A stretch of 64,000 nt of DNA from Plumapathes pennacea (lineage: Eukaryota > Cnidaria > Anthozoa > Antipatharia > Myriopathidae). The notes below the pieces were generated by a model that worked only from the letters and a program-made list of their open reading frames with translations, was not told the DNA's origin and ran no database searches. Shown here one piece after another: positions 15,301 to 29,200 of the stretch. Location: assembly GCA_964036295.1 (NCBI GenBank), contig OZ038466.1, positions 17,434,597-17,498,596 on the forward strand. The letters are read 5' to 3'. A program made the translations under genes and the position numbers. Every line of letters begins with the position of its first letter. Position 1 is the stretch's first letter.

Positions 15301-18300
15301 TTGTGTGTTAAATTTGGATCAGTGCTCAAAAGCTGTTTATTTGACTTTCTAGTTTCTCAGTCCATCATTGTATCAGTTTGTATCGGCAGCGTTGTAAGCC
15401 TGTGTTTTGTGTTTAATTGTTGATCGGTGCTATAAAGCTGTGTATTTTCTTTATGTTCCTACATGTCGTTGTTGTATTACTGCAGCACAGCGCTCTAAAG
15501 TTGTGTTTTATGTTCGATTCTAAAGCTTTTTATTTCTTTTCTGTTCCCGCATTTATTGTTGCATCACTGGAGCTCAGGCCTTTGAAAATGTGTGTTTTGT
15601 ATTTTCTCCCCTACTCTATCACTGTTGACTGCGTTTTTGTGTGTGTGTGTGTGTTTGATCCTGCAGTCAATATTAGTCAGAGCGCGTTTGAGTCCTTGTC
15701 TCAGATCGTACATCGACTCCACCAGCTGCTGGAGAACAATCAGGATGATCACGGGCGGAACCAACTGCTCGCGTCCTACGTCACTTACGTGTTTTCGGCA
15801 CCGTTTACTTCGTCCCCGACTTCTACACCAAACATCTACGCAGGTAAGAAGTTTGACTGTGTTCAAGTATGTCATCTTCTTCATACCCGACTTCTACACC
15901 AGACATTTAGGCAGGTAAGACGTTTTACTGTGTTCAAGTCTGTAGTTGTCTTCATACCCGACTTCTACACCAGACAAATACGCAGGTAAGAAGGTTTGAA
16001 TGTGTTCAGTCTGTAATTTACGTCGTGCCTGACTACTACACCAGGCACTTCAGCGGGCAAGAAGTTTTATTTTGTTCATTAGTCTGATATTTTTAAAAAA
16101 CGAGGGCGAACGAAATCACAGTGGCCTCTGTCCTTTGATATTTGTTCATTTTGTTTACCGATTAGAGACGTTTTCACAAGGTGTATATTTCGTTATTCTT
16201 CTGCTAAAGTGGTCGAACTATTTGTTTTTGTGTGCCACAGATGAAAGTAGCCATTCTTCGGCACAGAACTCGAACTTACGGAGGACATCGCTGAGTAACA
16301 GCAACCCACAGTTGAGCAAGAGTGAGGACTCTGGACTTGGTTCGTTATCCAGTCGCGTGATGAAATGGCAGGGAGATGCGGAGCGCGTGCAGGGAGACGT
16401 CGGAGGCAAGTTGGAAGTTGGTAATGTGGCGGGAAACAGGAGCAGTATGGCGGAGAGTCGAGAAAGGTCGATTAATGTACCTGGCCTGATGAGACCCAAC
16501 AGCAACAGAAAGGTGAAAGACATTGACCTGATAAAAACTAACGGCGTCAGAATTTAAGTAAAGCTGGTTGGAAAGGGAATTTTGGTATTGTAATAGCCAG
16601 TCACAGCTACAAAACACGCTACAGGTGGACAACCGCGGAAATACGTTTTTCAGCCGTGCGGTCACCTTGCTTTTGAGCCAGCGGTTATTGCACAAAACCG
16701 TGGATCCAAGCCCATATCATGTAGTTAAATGTAACGTTCGTAAAACGTCAAGACTTAGTAAACTCAATACTAGAAGTCGATACTCAAATATAATTAGTTT
16801 AATAACATAAAGTTGTGCAAAAGAAAAACGAAGCTTGCACACGATGTGAATTTTTACCTCGAATTATGAGAAGTTAGGTAGCCATGGCAACGAACGCTGA
16901 CCAACGGAAGTGACGTCAAGAACGTGTGTCCGCGGTGTTCTACAGGTGTTGAACACACTTGTTATGCTTCTCGATACGACTGCTGGGTTGCGTCGCGTCG
17001 TAAATATTCTTGCCACGTCACGGTCGAATCACGTTTCGTCACGCACGTCACGAAGAGTAATCAGCATTTACAAAAGAGTAATAGCATTTGATATGTGTCT
17101 GATTTTCTTTCACTGACCTAATGTTCTGGCACTTGGTTCCTTCGCGTTAGTTGGTCCACGAGGAGCTGGTGCTGCAGTGGTGCGTGGCCAGTGGACCAGT
17201 CAAACAATTGGCCATGAAGCATGCGTGGTTCTTATTTGAAATCATGGTGAGTGTTACGTGTTAGACTACTATCGTACTCCCACATGCATCGCGTGCATCC
17301 AAACCCAAACCAGCCTATCCCCCAGGCCCTCAGAGGCACACTCCACAGCTCAGCACGTAAAGTGGTCTACACATATATTTTTTAACCGAAATGTACACCG
17401 CACAATGTTCTCAAAGTAATGGAGTCAGCTGGGAACCGAAAGAGAAATCGACAATTCAGGGTTATTCCTTCAAGTTCCTAGTCTTGAGGGTTTTTCGGGA
17501 TGAAAGTGTGGTAATTGTTCAATCTTCTTTTATCTTAAGCCTGGTTCACACTGACGGCATAACGACATAAGGATGACATAAAGATAAGGGCCGGTAACGT
17601 GTCGTTATGTTCCAGTGTGGACCACAGAAACAAAAGAACATACTGTAGAGAAAAGATCGATCTTTGCTTTATGTCGGTTAGTTTTTATGATTTAGTGGTT
17701 CACACTGGAATATAATGACGTATCGGTCCTTATCTTTATGCTGTCCTTTTGAAGTTATGTCGCCATTGGTGAACCAGGCTTGTCCAACTTCTCTAACTGC
17801 AAGTTCAATTTATTCCATAATTATGGTATCGGATTAGTCTGAAACTGTGTTGAAATCGACACTGATTAAATGTCATGTACGGGACGGTGGTTATGGACAT
17901 GATGCAATATTTTTGGTGAAAGAGACAAACTGCTCAATCAATTTAATTGCCTACATGTACTTTTACGTGCTTTCAGGTGAAAAGCATGGCCCAGCATTTG
18001 GACAACACTGACAAGTTCTTCTGGCCACGCAAAAACAGATTTCCAGAACGTTTCCTGGACGATGTTCAAGCACTGGTGCTGTCGGCAGTCACTGACATCG
18101 TCAAGAAAAATGCGGTAATCCTTTTTTTCCCCTGGGAATCTTTTATCTATAACCTTCGTGCTGTATTAGGTACTTTAAGCAAAAAGCCGTAGTCGACGAT
18201 GGTAACGTGGACAAAACAAGTTGAATAATTGCAGAAGACGGGACATGTGGATTTGTCATTTAAGCTGAGTCTTTGTTCAGTCGTGTTTTGGTGTGCGACC

Positions 18301-21300
18301 TTTTGAGAAAACGTGAAACGTGATTGAAAAGGCGCTATCAGCCAATGTAAATGTTTTTTGTTCACCTCTGGAAATGATTTTGGTTTGTAGCACGACAAAA
18401 AGACAAAAAATAATAGCACCAAACGAGTCGGATGAAAATGGATTGCGCTTTCTCTTATTTTTGAGGGTCTTGAAATTGGATGATCAAATATTTTAGTTTG
18501 CAAAGAATTGTCATTTAGTGAGGTGCCAAAACCTGAATCCCGGAAATGGAGTAAGGGGTGACTGTCATTGGTAACCATGGCAACTTTTGAACCTTTCTTT
18601 GCTCACGCAAGGCGTTTTTTGTTGATTTTGCAGGAGTTCGTGTCAGTTCAACAGCTCAATTCCAGCTTGGGATTCTTCCTGTACGACTTGTTGTCGTTGT
18701 TGGACAGAGGCTTTGTTCTTGAGCTCATCAAGATCTACTGTACACAAGTAAGTGAAAACGAGAAAAAGACTACCAGTCAAAAGAACAACAACAACAACAA
18801 CAAACAAACAAACAAACAAAAAAACGTAAGAGGATTCCCAGCACATTTTCGAGTATTGGTCACTGTAAACGAATACAAATCTTGTGCTAGGATATTTTAG
18901 TTGTTATTAGAGACGTTTTGCCATTTCCTGGAGATCCTTTTGCCGGCCATTTTTCATTGTGACACTGAAATACTTGCAAAACCTTCAAATTGCAAAACAG
19001 GAAGACGAATGCTCTTTTTATTTCTCTGATAATTGTGAGCACACTAGCACATTTTGAACTAGCAAACAAGAACCCTCAAGTATCCTTTTACGCGAGTGAC
19101 GCACTGTTCTATGGATAACTCTGAAATTATTATCTTTCACAGTCAAACAAGAACATAAATTACCTTAACAGTGTTTTTTGTTCTGGTACATATCTACTTC
19201 ATAAATTCTCGACTTTACAGCGGAAAACCTCCGGTCAGTCAAGCAAAACCATTCATTTGCTCCTTCACAATCTGTGTTTGTTACGTCTCGTCTCTTCAGA
19301 TGTTGTTGCATTCCAAAGAGGAGCCCGCTTTATCGCAGCTGCGACTGGAGTTGCTACGAATCGTCTGCAGTCACGAGCATTACGTCACGTTGAACCTGCC
19401 GTTCCCCACTGCCCTGTACCCCAGTCCCCCCTCCTCACCGACACCGTCATTGTCTTCGCTGAGTTCAGAATCATCGTGCGCGACGGTCACCCCAGAGAAC
19501 AGCATGGCGGAATTATCGATTCCTTTCAGACAGCAACATTTCCTGGCTGGATTGCTGCTGAGTGAGTTAGCACTTGCGCTTGCTGGAGGGTAAGACTTAA
19601 ATCCCTTTTCTAGATTGTTATATTGACTTTCTATATCATGGGCCAATTCAACAAGACATTTACAAGCGTATTTTACAAATCAGACTGATTTTTCAAAGTT
19701 CAACAGGTTCACTTCCTTCAAATAAACTTTGAAAACTAGTTTTTCATAAAGAGCATTGAAGGGTAAAACTGAAGCATTTTGTCTTGAATCATTAGTGATC
19801 CAAACCTCCAATGTCAAGCCATTGATTGCATCAGGGACCTTATAACGTGCCACGACCTGGACACACGTTATGATGACCCCGTGTGTCGGTCCCGAGTTGC
19901 TGCGCTGTACCTGCCGCTGATCAGTATCGTGATTGAAGCGCTGCCTCAGCTTTACGGTTATGGCGTCGAAGAAACTTCCGGTTTCACTCCAGATGTGGCG
20001 ATTGCCATTGCATCGTCTGGCATCGCTGGCATGGAGGAACACAATCTGTCTCTGCAGGTGACTTGATCCCACGCCACACACACAGTATTTTTGTTGATTT
20101 GTCTGTCTCGACTGGTAGGTGGGCTTTTGTTTTGTCGTCTTTTAATCATTGTTTGGTGTAAAATAACTTTTGTGGCAAATCGTTCCGTAGACATTGTTAT
20201 TTTCTGCTTTGCAATGCTTTGTCAGCTTTTTGCTGTATGATGGTTTCATGTTGTTAGTTTTTTGTTTGTTTCTTTGTTTTCTTGCTTGTTTTTTGTGTGC
20301 GTGTTTCTTAGAAAGCTAATTGTTTCTTCTTATTGCTGTCTTTGGGGTTATTTGTATTCTTGCCCTGGTGTTTTTCTTGACTTTTCTTGGAAAGCTAATC
20401 TTTTCATACGATCGTTAGTTGTCATTTTTTTCTTGGAACACTGGCAATATTTTTTTATTGAAGGTTGTCATTGTGTTTTTCTTCTATTCGAGAAAACTGA
20501 CAGTTTCATATTATCGTTTTCTTTGTGTTTGTTTGTTTGTTTGTTGTTGTTTTTTTCTCTCTCTCTCTCTCTCTTCATGGAAAGGCAGTTTCTATACTTA
20601 TCATTACTTTTCTTTGTGATTATTTTCCTTTCGGTTTTAAGCTGACAGTGTAGACTTCCATTATCGTTAGTCCCTATTTTTCTTGTGAAGCTGACAAAAA
20701 AGGCTTACCCGAGTTAACCCTTTCACTGCCAATAGTGATCCACTTCGATTTTCTCCTTCAGTTTCTCACCAGAAACATATGATACAGTAGGGAGAACTTG
20801 GCTTTTGATACCTTGCTCAGATGAAAGCTGATTAAACTATCAATTCTCACTACATTACTCATACATGTTACTCTTAAATGGTTGGGAGAATCTGCTTGGG
20901 AGTGAAAGGGTTAAATCTGCGAACGACAAGGAATTGTTGGCGGCCTAAAACTGACGTTAGTCTCTTGCTGTCCACAGAGAAACAAACCTCAGCAGCTAAA
21001 CCCGGATTCCACAAAGAACTTGTTGTTGTGTTTTCTGTGGGTCCTGAAAAACATGGATGACACGGTGCTGAAAGCATGTTGGGCGAACCTGCAGCCTGCA
21101 CGGTGAGCAGTCATGTACAATGAATAGGCCATTTCCGAGTTTAGGGTTCCAGCGATCAGAGATAAGACGGACTTACCCACACGTTCATTTTTATGCATTT
21201 GAGCTCAAACTCAAATTCCAGGTTTTGCGTTAAGCCTACATTTCAGAGAGCGAGTTCGGACACGGTCTGTTGCGTTTTAACCCTTTTACTCACAAGAGGG

Positions 21301-24300
21301 ATCAACTTCAATTTTCTCCTGCAGTCTCTTACCAGAAGTGTACCATACCGTATGGAGAAGTTGACTTTTGTTAAACTTGCTCAGATGAAACCTGATTGAA
21401 GTATTAATTCTCGCTTCATCTCTCATACATATTTTGCACATAAGCTTAGGGGAATCTGCATTTTGAGCTTGGGAGTGAAACTTAAAAGTTTTTAGATTCA
21501 TAACCCAGTCCGTAATTTGGCGCAGTGTTACTATAATTGTACACTAGGAAAAACAAAATACCAGTTTGAGAAAAGTGGCCAAATGTACTAAAGGAGACAG
21601 CAAACCGTGTAATGCTCCACAAAATAAATCAAGAAGGGCAAAGCTAGAAGAAGACAAGACGACGCGACACGCACACACACAATTGCGTACATGTGTCTAG
21701 TGTGAGGTGGTTGAATCAAAGTCTTATCATCGACGTTTTGTTACAGCATTTTGTTCATTCTAATGAGCAGTTGCGACGACTGCGTCAGAGGGGTGTTCCC
21801 TGTGATTGCTCACAAGCAGTTACGACGAGCAGTTATCGATTTGATCGATTTCTTATCGATAACTTAACACGGTTTTAGATTATATCGTGGTGTCTACATG
21901 CGCAGTAAAACAGAAAAACCACGGTAAAAGAAAGAATGGAAAAGAAAAAAAGAGTATGAAATGAAAGCGACTTCAAATGGAACCCTAGCTACATCTTGTT
22001 TGTATGTCTTTTTCAACCGTTGCTTTCTTCCTTTGATGTTTTTCAGCCTTGGCTTGTTTCTGGACGCCATACATCTCTGCATCAGCTTGTTTGAGTACAA
22101 AGGCAAAAAGCATCTCTTTAAGTACACTAATCCCCAGGCTCCCGCGGCGCCACGCTCCAACAATACTCAAGACATTAAGGCCAGACTAGAAGAAGCGTTA
22201 CTAGGCAACAAGAGTGCCGCAAAGGATATGATGCAGAGACACAGCAAGCATCTAACGGGAACATTTGGGATAGGTAAGTGATATCAGAATAAAATCTCTT
22301 TCCATCTTCCTTTCCCGTTCCCCTCCCTTTTCTTTCCCTCACTTCTCCATCCTTCCCTCCCTTCCCCTTCTCTGCTTTTACAACCATCCCTTTCCTTTTT
22401 TAGTTCTACTTGGCTTTCCTCCCCTCTCCTCTTTTCTCTGTTTTCTTTTTCCATCCTCTACCCTTGTCTCTCCTTTCTTACCTCCATTTGTATTTTCTTT
22501 CCCCTCCGTTCCGTTCTCTTCATTTTCTCCTTCGCTTGATTTTCCTTGCATTCCTCCCTCCCTCCCCTTTCATTTATTTTTCGCGTCCCTGCTCCTTTTC
22601 CCTTTAGGCATTTTGCAGCTAAAGGTCATGTTGGTAAGGTCATCATAACAAGCTTTCGCATGCAAATCTTAATATTTCTGCGCTTTAAAATGTCACCGAC
22701 TTTAATGTTTTGATTCTACGGACCTGCACGCCACCTTTTTTTGAGACGCTCTTTTCACTTGTGGTCCTTAAGGGGAGATATCCTTTGTATTGTGTCTTGG
22801 ACGCTTTTAGATATTTCCCACTCTGCTTGTATAGGCAACTACAGCATATTAGCAATTAGTGGAGTGAACATGGATAAAGAAGAGTTAAAATGTCAGAGGT
22901 GATGAATTTTCAGTCATGTGGTGAATTTGGTTCTGTGACTTTAGCTGCAAAAGGCTTATTACCCCTTCGTTCTCGTGAACCGTGTTTACCATGTTTCCCT
23001 TGTTCTTGTTTCCCCAGACAAGAGCCCTGCAACTGAACAGAAGCTGCGATGGCGCAAAGATCAAACTCAGTGGAAACAGGCAGCGGAGCAGCAGGATAAG
23101 TATGACCCAGTCTTCCACGTTTACTCCCAACCAACCGCTGCCAACATACTTGTAGATAGCGTAAAAGCTCTAATAAGCCCCCCTCTCTTTTGAAAGATCA
23201 ATGGTATTTGCACGTGACAAATATTTAGAAAACATTTTCAATAGCTAATGTGAAATTGAGATGGGCAACATGCTTATCCTTGAACCCAACTCATGGCTAC
23301 CTTCAGCAGTATGTTAGGATAAATATTTAATAGAAACATCTAAAACAGATGTCTTCGTTGCTGGTTCACTTCTACTGAGCTTAGAAGATACCCTACAATG
23401 AACTACATCATGTCTACGAAACCCTTCTCCTAACATTCATTGCAATTCAACAGAACTGTAGTTTTTTTCCTGTTCTTTTTCACCGTATTCCAATTTTTAT
23501 GTAAGTCCCGTCCAAAACAAGGAAATGTTAAAATCTGGGACAGGAGAAGCACTAGATTTTTACTTATCCTGTCAGTAATTACGTATATGTAAATAATAAT
23601 AATCTGACCGTCAATCTGCGCACTACAATATAATATTGTGTTGTTGTTGTTGTTTCTGAAAGACTGCGTCCGGAGATGGAAGTCCGTGCTCACGTAGAAG
23701 GCTCCTTGGCTGCCGAGATAAACATGATTGTGTTGGATTCACTGGAACTCCTCATACAAGTAAGGTTTATCAAGAAGTTACTGAGACTATACTAAAATAC
23801 CAACTTCTAGTGCAGTTTGTGGCATTCACATCTACTGTTCTTGTATTTTAAACTATTTCACTCCCACATTTCCCAACGCATAACTACACCGTTGCGAGAC
23901 AAGTTGCAAAAGAAATTTTGCGCGTGCGACACCATGCACCTCTTTGTGACTTGCAACGCAACAAAAATTTGCGACACAAATTGCAAAAACGTTGAACAGT
24001 CTTCTACTATTCGTAACGTTACGTGGTCTTGTTGCACCGTGTGACCTGTTCTTTGGAACTTGTCTCACAATGCCGTCGTCGGCGTTGCGAGACAAGTTGC
24101 AGGGAAAATTGCCTCGTGTGACACGCTCCTTTGCTTTGATTTTCTCTTGCAGACGGTGTCTTCGTCAGACTCCCTGCGTGTGATTCTAAGCGGGATACTG
24201 CGAGTGTTGCATCATTGCCTCAGTTGTAGTCAGAGTGAGAGAGTTCTTCAGAACGTGTTTGGTACGCAGAGGTCCATAGTGTATAAGGTATGCGCATAGC

Positions 24301-26154
24301 TGAAGTATTGACTTATGAAACTAATTTGTTCCTTACTGATGATGATGATGATGATGATATTGATTATGGTGATAATAATGATGATGATGACGACGATGAT
24401 GATAATAATGCCAATGATGACAGTGATGATATTTATTATGGTGATAATGATAATGATGATGACGACGATGATGATAATAATGACAATGATGACAGTGATG
24501 ATATTTATTATGCCAATGATGAGGACGAGGACGACAACGACGACTACAATAATGATACCGATAATGATAGTAATAGTGATAATGATGATGATAATGACAA
24601 TGATGTTGATAACGATAATGATAGTAATAGTGATAATGATGATGATGATGACAATGATGTTGATAACGATAATGATAGTAATAGTGATAATGATGATGAT
24701 GATGACAATGATGATGATAATGATAATGACAATGATAATGATGATGATAACGATGATGATAATGACAATGATGATGATAATGATGATGATAATGACAATG
24801 ATGATAATGATGATGATGATGATGATGATGATGATAATGACAATGATGATAATGATGATGATGATGATGATGATGATGATAATGGCAATGATAATGACAA
24901 TGATGATGACGATGATGGTGATGATGGTGGTGATGGTGATGATGTGATAAAAATAATTATGATGAATATGGTTGTAGTGGTAATTATGCTTATGATGATA
25001 GTGGTAATTATTATGATCATATGTTGATGATGATGATGATAATCATGATGATGACAACGAAGTTGGTGACGATGGAGTTGAAGTTGAAGTTTTATCGTTT
25101 TTCCTTTAGTTTCCAGAGTTGTTGTTCGAGGAAGACACGGAGCTGTGTGCAGACCTCTGCTCCAGGCTCCTCAACCACTGCAAGTCGTCCATCAGCAGCA
25201 TTCGGGCCCAGGCCAGCGCGTCCCTGTACCTTCTCATGCGGCAAAACTTTGAGATCGGAAATGTAAGCACATTGAGTTTCCTTTGATCCGTCTTGTGTGA
25301 GAAAGTCACTTGGTCATGCATTGCTATAGACTCTACAGTACCAAAACAGCTACGATCTAAGAGTTTTTTTAGGTCACTGCTCTGCTATGGTATAGGAAGC
25401 AGAATGCTACTGTAGTAGCTTTAGAAGCAGTAGCAGTAGCAGTAGTCATAGCAGTAATGATAGGTAGTATTAGCAGCAGCAGCAATAGTCGTGCTAGGAT
25501 AGTTTGTACAGTCCCCCCCCCTCTAAGAAGGACACCTGGCTGGAACGGTCCCTGCTGTTTTTTTTTTTTTTTTTTTTTTTGTTCATTTACTCTAACTAAA
25601 CTCTTTCTAAGCCAGACACCTCTGTAAAACGGACAGTTGGACCTGGTCCCGAGGGTGTCCATCTAAGAGGGAGTTGACTGTATTAGTCTATTACTTAATA
25701 CGTTGTTTCTTCTCCTCAGAATTTTGCCCGTGTGAAGATGCAGGTCACTATGTCCTTGTCAAGTCTGGTTGCACTCTCACAAGTAAGACGAACGTGATAC
25801 AGAGAGCTTTGCGACTGACTTATTCCCTTACATGACTTGACAGTGCGCTGTATGTTTGAGTTTGTTCCTTCTGTTTTGCAGGATTTCAACGAAGACTACC
25901 TTAGAAGGTCGCTGAAGACAATCATCACATACGCAGAGTCTGACAGCGAGCTCAGAAACACCACTTTTCCGGACCAGGTATGTCAAGCGTCGAGTAACTT
26001 ATCCAATTTTTACACCCTATGTATCATTCGAATAAATGAAGAAATGTTTAACAATGTCACATGTCACCAACAGTAAACTTGCTCAACCAATGAAAACGTC
26101 CTGAACAGACCCTACACTCAAAAAAACAATTCTATTTTTCACCATCACACACAC

Positions 26155-26202
<48 letters not shown>

Positions 26203-29200
26203 ACACACACACCCCTTCTTTGAGCACACTGCTTCAACATTATATAGGGAGGGGGCGGGAAGGATCAAAGTGTCATAATTTTCAGATAAAAGGCTAAGTG
26301 TCCCAACACTTTTGACTGGGATTGTATGTTTGTCAGTCAGTAACTCAAACAAATTACATAAAATTGCTGGTAATAAGTTATTTTTCCATGAGAATGCAAA
26401 GTATGGAATTTAACTGAATAGTAAATTTGACTAAGTGTCAGAAAAAGGTATTATTCTTAGCAGCTTTTTTCAGAAGTCTAGAGATAAGTTTCAGGTAAGA
26501 TGGATATGTGTGACCCCAGGTCTCAATAGCGAAGATCAAGATGACATAAGTTACTGACATGTGAAGGCTTCTCAGCTTTATCTGGTTAGAGTTCTTAGGA
26601 CACGTTTAATTTCGCAGGTACGCGAGCTCGTGTTCAACTTGCACATGATCCTGTCCGACACAGTAAAGATGAAGGAATACAGCGAGGTTTGTGATTTGTA
26701 TTGATCTTTTCACTCTGAAGCCACAAACTAATGCGCCGCAGAAAAGAGTTGAGACAGAACAGAGAAGGTGTGCACGATTGTTCAAAGGTTCAGGTTTTAG
26801 TTCGTGAGATGAGCTTCGCTAAATGAAACGTGTACGAGTTTCCGTGCAGCATCTTTTTCGCGCTACTGATACTTTTGTTTTCTACCTCAGGACCCGGAGA
26901 TGCTTATGGATCTCATGTACAGAATTGCCAAAGGGTACGTCATATATTGAGATCAATCTTCCTTTTTTAGTTTTCGGCTTGAAGTATGGATAAATTTATC
27001 ATTTGATAGCTTGCTTGGTGAAATTTAGTGAATGATCAATTCTCACTACACTTTACTAGTTCATTTTTTTATTGAATGGTTGGAAGAATTTCTGCTCAAA
27101 CCTCTGCCCGAGAGTTTCTGGACAGAATATGCAATATGCTGTTGTTCATTTTAGGTACCAAAACTCTCCAGACCTTCGGCTTACCTGGCTTCACAACATG
27201 GCGACAAAGCACAAACCAGTAAGAATGACTTGATTGCTTTATTTCCTTGTATGTATATTGTTTTACAATCATTGTTGTGAAAATTGGAAACGTCTCAACC
27301 ACAGTCCTTTGCGCGCCAACGTCCTTTCTCGGGATCCCCAAAAATCGAAAGCATTTGTCAATTCATCTCAGTCTATATGTCAAGTTCTACTTACCTATTT
27401 TGCCATCAAATTTACTATGTTTTTAAGCTATTCTTCCACATAGTGGGAAGCCGAGTTATAGCAGTGTCCGCAGTCCCTGCGTCCATGTGTCCGTCCCTAC
27501 TTCTGTGTCAACATTGAACTTCCAAGTTTGGCCTCGTTCTCTCCAATTTCCTCGCTTTTATATTAAATTTGAGACAGCTGGAACACTGGAAAGACTGCTT
27601 AAAGAAACGTAATTTGAGTTTCTTTAGGGTGCTTCTTGGTAAAGTTCGATGGATCTTATTGGTGAAAGCTTCAGTCGGTTTGACATTCTCTCTCATAGGA
27701 TGTTTAGAAAATCTCCCCTCGATGTGGATTTGTTTTGTTGATCGCAAGTGTTCTTTGTCCACAGTTAAAAAACTACACAGAGGCCGCCATGTGTTATGTG
27801 CACGCAGCGGGACTGGTGTCTGAATACCTCAGCATGTTGGAGGACAAGCGTTACCTTCCAGTCGGCTGTGTGTCATTTGAGAAAATCTCTCCAAATGTGC
27901 TGGAGGAGAGTGCTGTTTCGGACGATGTTGTTTCTCCGGTGAGTGCTTCTACCCTTGTACCTGAAAATGGCGATATTTCTAGTTTTATTTGCGCAGTAAC
28001 ACTTTCTATTGAATTAAAGTGATCGCAGGGTCGACAGTTGGCGTAACTCCAGGTTACATACAGTACGCATCTTTGTGGATCCGCCAGGCAGGCTATACTA
28101 GGTTTTGGTTTGCACTTCATGCTAACTCCAGCTACATGTTGCTCTTTTTGCTAGCAGTTCTAATCTTTTTCCTTTCTGGACTCCTCTACACTCTTCTGTT
28201 GCAAGCTAAAATCCTTATGTGTAGAGCTTCATTCGCTATATTTTTCAGTTTTCTGTTAATCCTTGTGTAGGATGAAGAGGGCATCTGCACCGGCAAGTCG
28301 TTCACTGAAAATGGATTGGTGAGTCTGCTGGAGCAGTCTGCGAGCCTTTTCTCCACTGGACATATGTTCGAATGTGTGAACGAAGTGTACAAGTTGCTCA
28401 TTCCTATGCTGGAGAGCCGCAGGAGTTACTGGAAGTTGTCACAGGTTCACCTAAAGCTCAGCGAAACCTTCAAAAGGATTGTAGAAACGGTGCGTACGTT
28501 GATGTGTTGTATGACTTAACACCTAACGGAATGAAATTGAAAGTGATCTTCTCAATTATGAAGCAACTTGTAAAGCAGTTACAAAGGTAGCCCTGAAAAA
28601 TTGTTATCATTCTCGTCATGTGACTTCACACAATGAACTCCCTCAAAGCGGACACCACCGCAAGGCGGACATGGTTGCGTGGTCCCGGCTGAATTTACTT
28701 GTGTTTTCTGTACCTAAACTCTCTTTGAGGTGGACCCGGGACAGCGGGCACTTCTTCAGGAAAATTGTGGTTAAAAACACCCCTCAGAATGGATACTAGG
28801 AACGCAAACTTTCATTCTCGGAATGAGTACTGCTAACGGCATGCGACATGCGAATGTTACACATATACAGACAGATCAAAGAAGAACCTTACAGGGACCG
28901 TACATGCAGTGGAACTGATTGTTACGTTTGGCTTAACTTTTGGTTTCATGCTGCAGGAAGGCAAGCGGATGATGGGGACGTATTTCCGCGTGGGATTCTA
29001 CGGCCCCTGTTTTGGAGATATGGATGGTGAGGAGTACATTTACAAGGAGCCTGCCATCACCAAGCTGCCAGAAATCGCGCACCGACTCCAGGTTTGAACT
29101 TTCACTTTTTAAAATTTCTGAGAAGTGTCTGAGAAGTGTGTGGTTGACGTTCGTGATTACGTGTGCTCGTGTTTATGCCCACTGGCCGTATTTGCTTGTG

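Larger units (their letters stand above)
14861..26686 (+). other. DOCK7: DOCK exons 21-37: central armadillo-like region
   Basis: Coding exons: 14861-15080, 15667-15843, 16241-16512, 17151-17246, 17977-18114, 18634-18747, 19300-19589, 19796-20057, 20978-21102, 22047-22273, 23018-23099, 23663-23759, 24153-24287, 25110-25262, 25720-25782, 25882-25977, 26618-26686. They encode residues 770-1641. Conserved text includes [81 protein letters not shown] and TTFPDQV. Exon 23 carries the serine-rich linker with LSNSNP and a DSGLGS stretch, so it is probably regulatory. Exons 22 and 45 sit next to duplicated donor sites. Confidence 0.92.

Noticed and set aside
23870-24120. GTTGCGAGACAAGTTGCA repeats before DOCK exon 33
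   Set aside because: Direct and inverted copies suggest an old MITE, but I could not define its ends.
24290-25027. 245-residue Asp/Asn-rich open frame and a long Ser/Leu frame on the other strand
   Set aside because: Pure translation of the GAT/AAT microsatellite within a DOCK intron.
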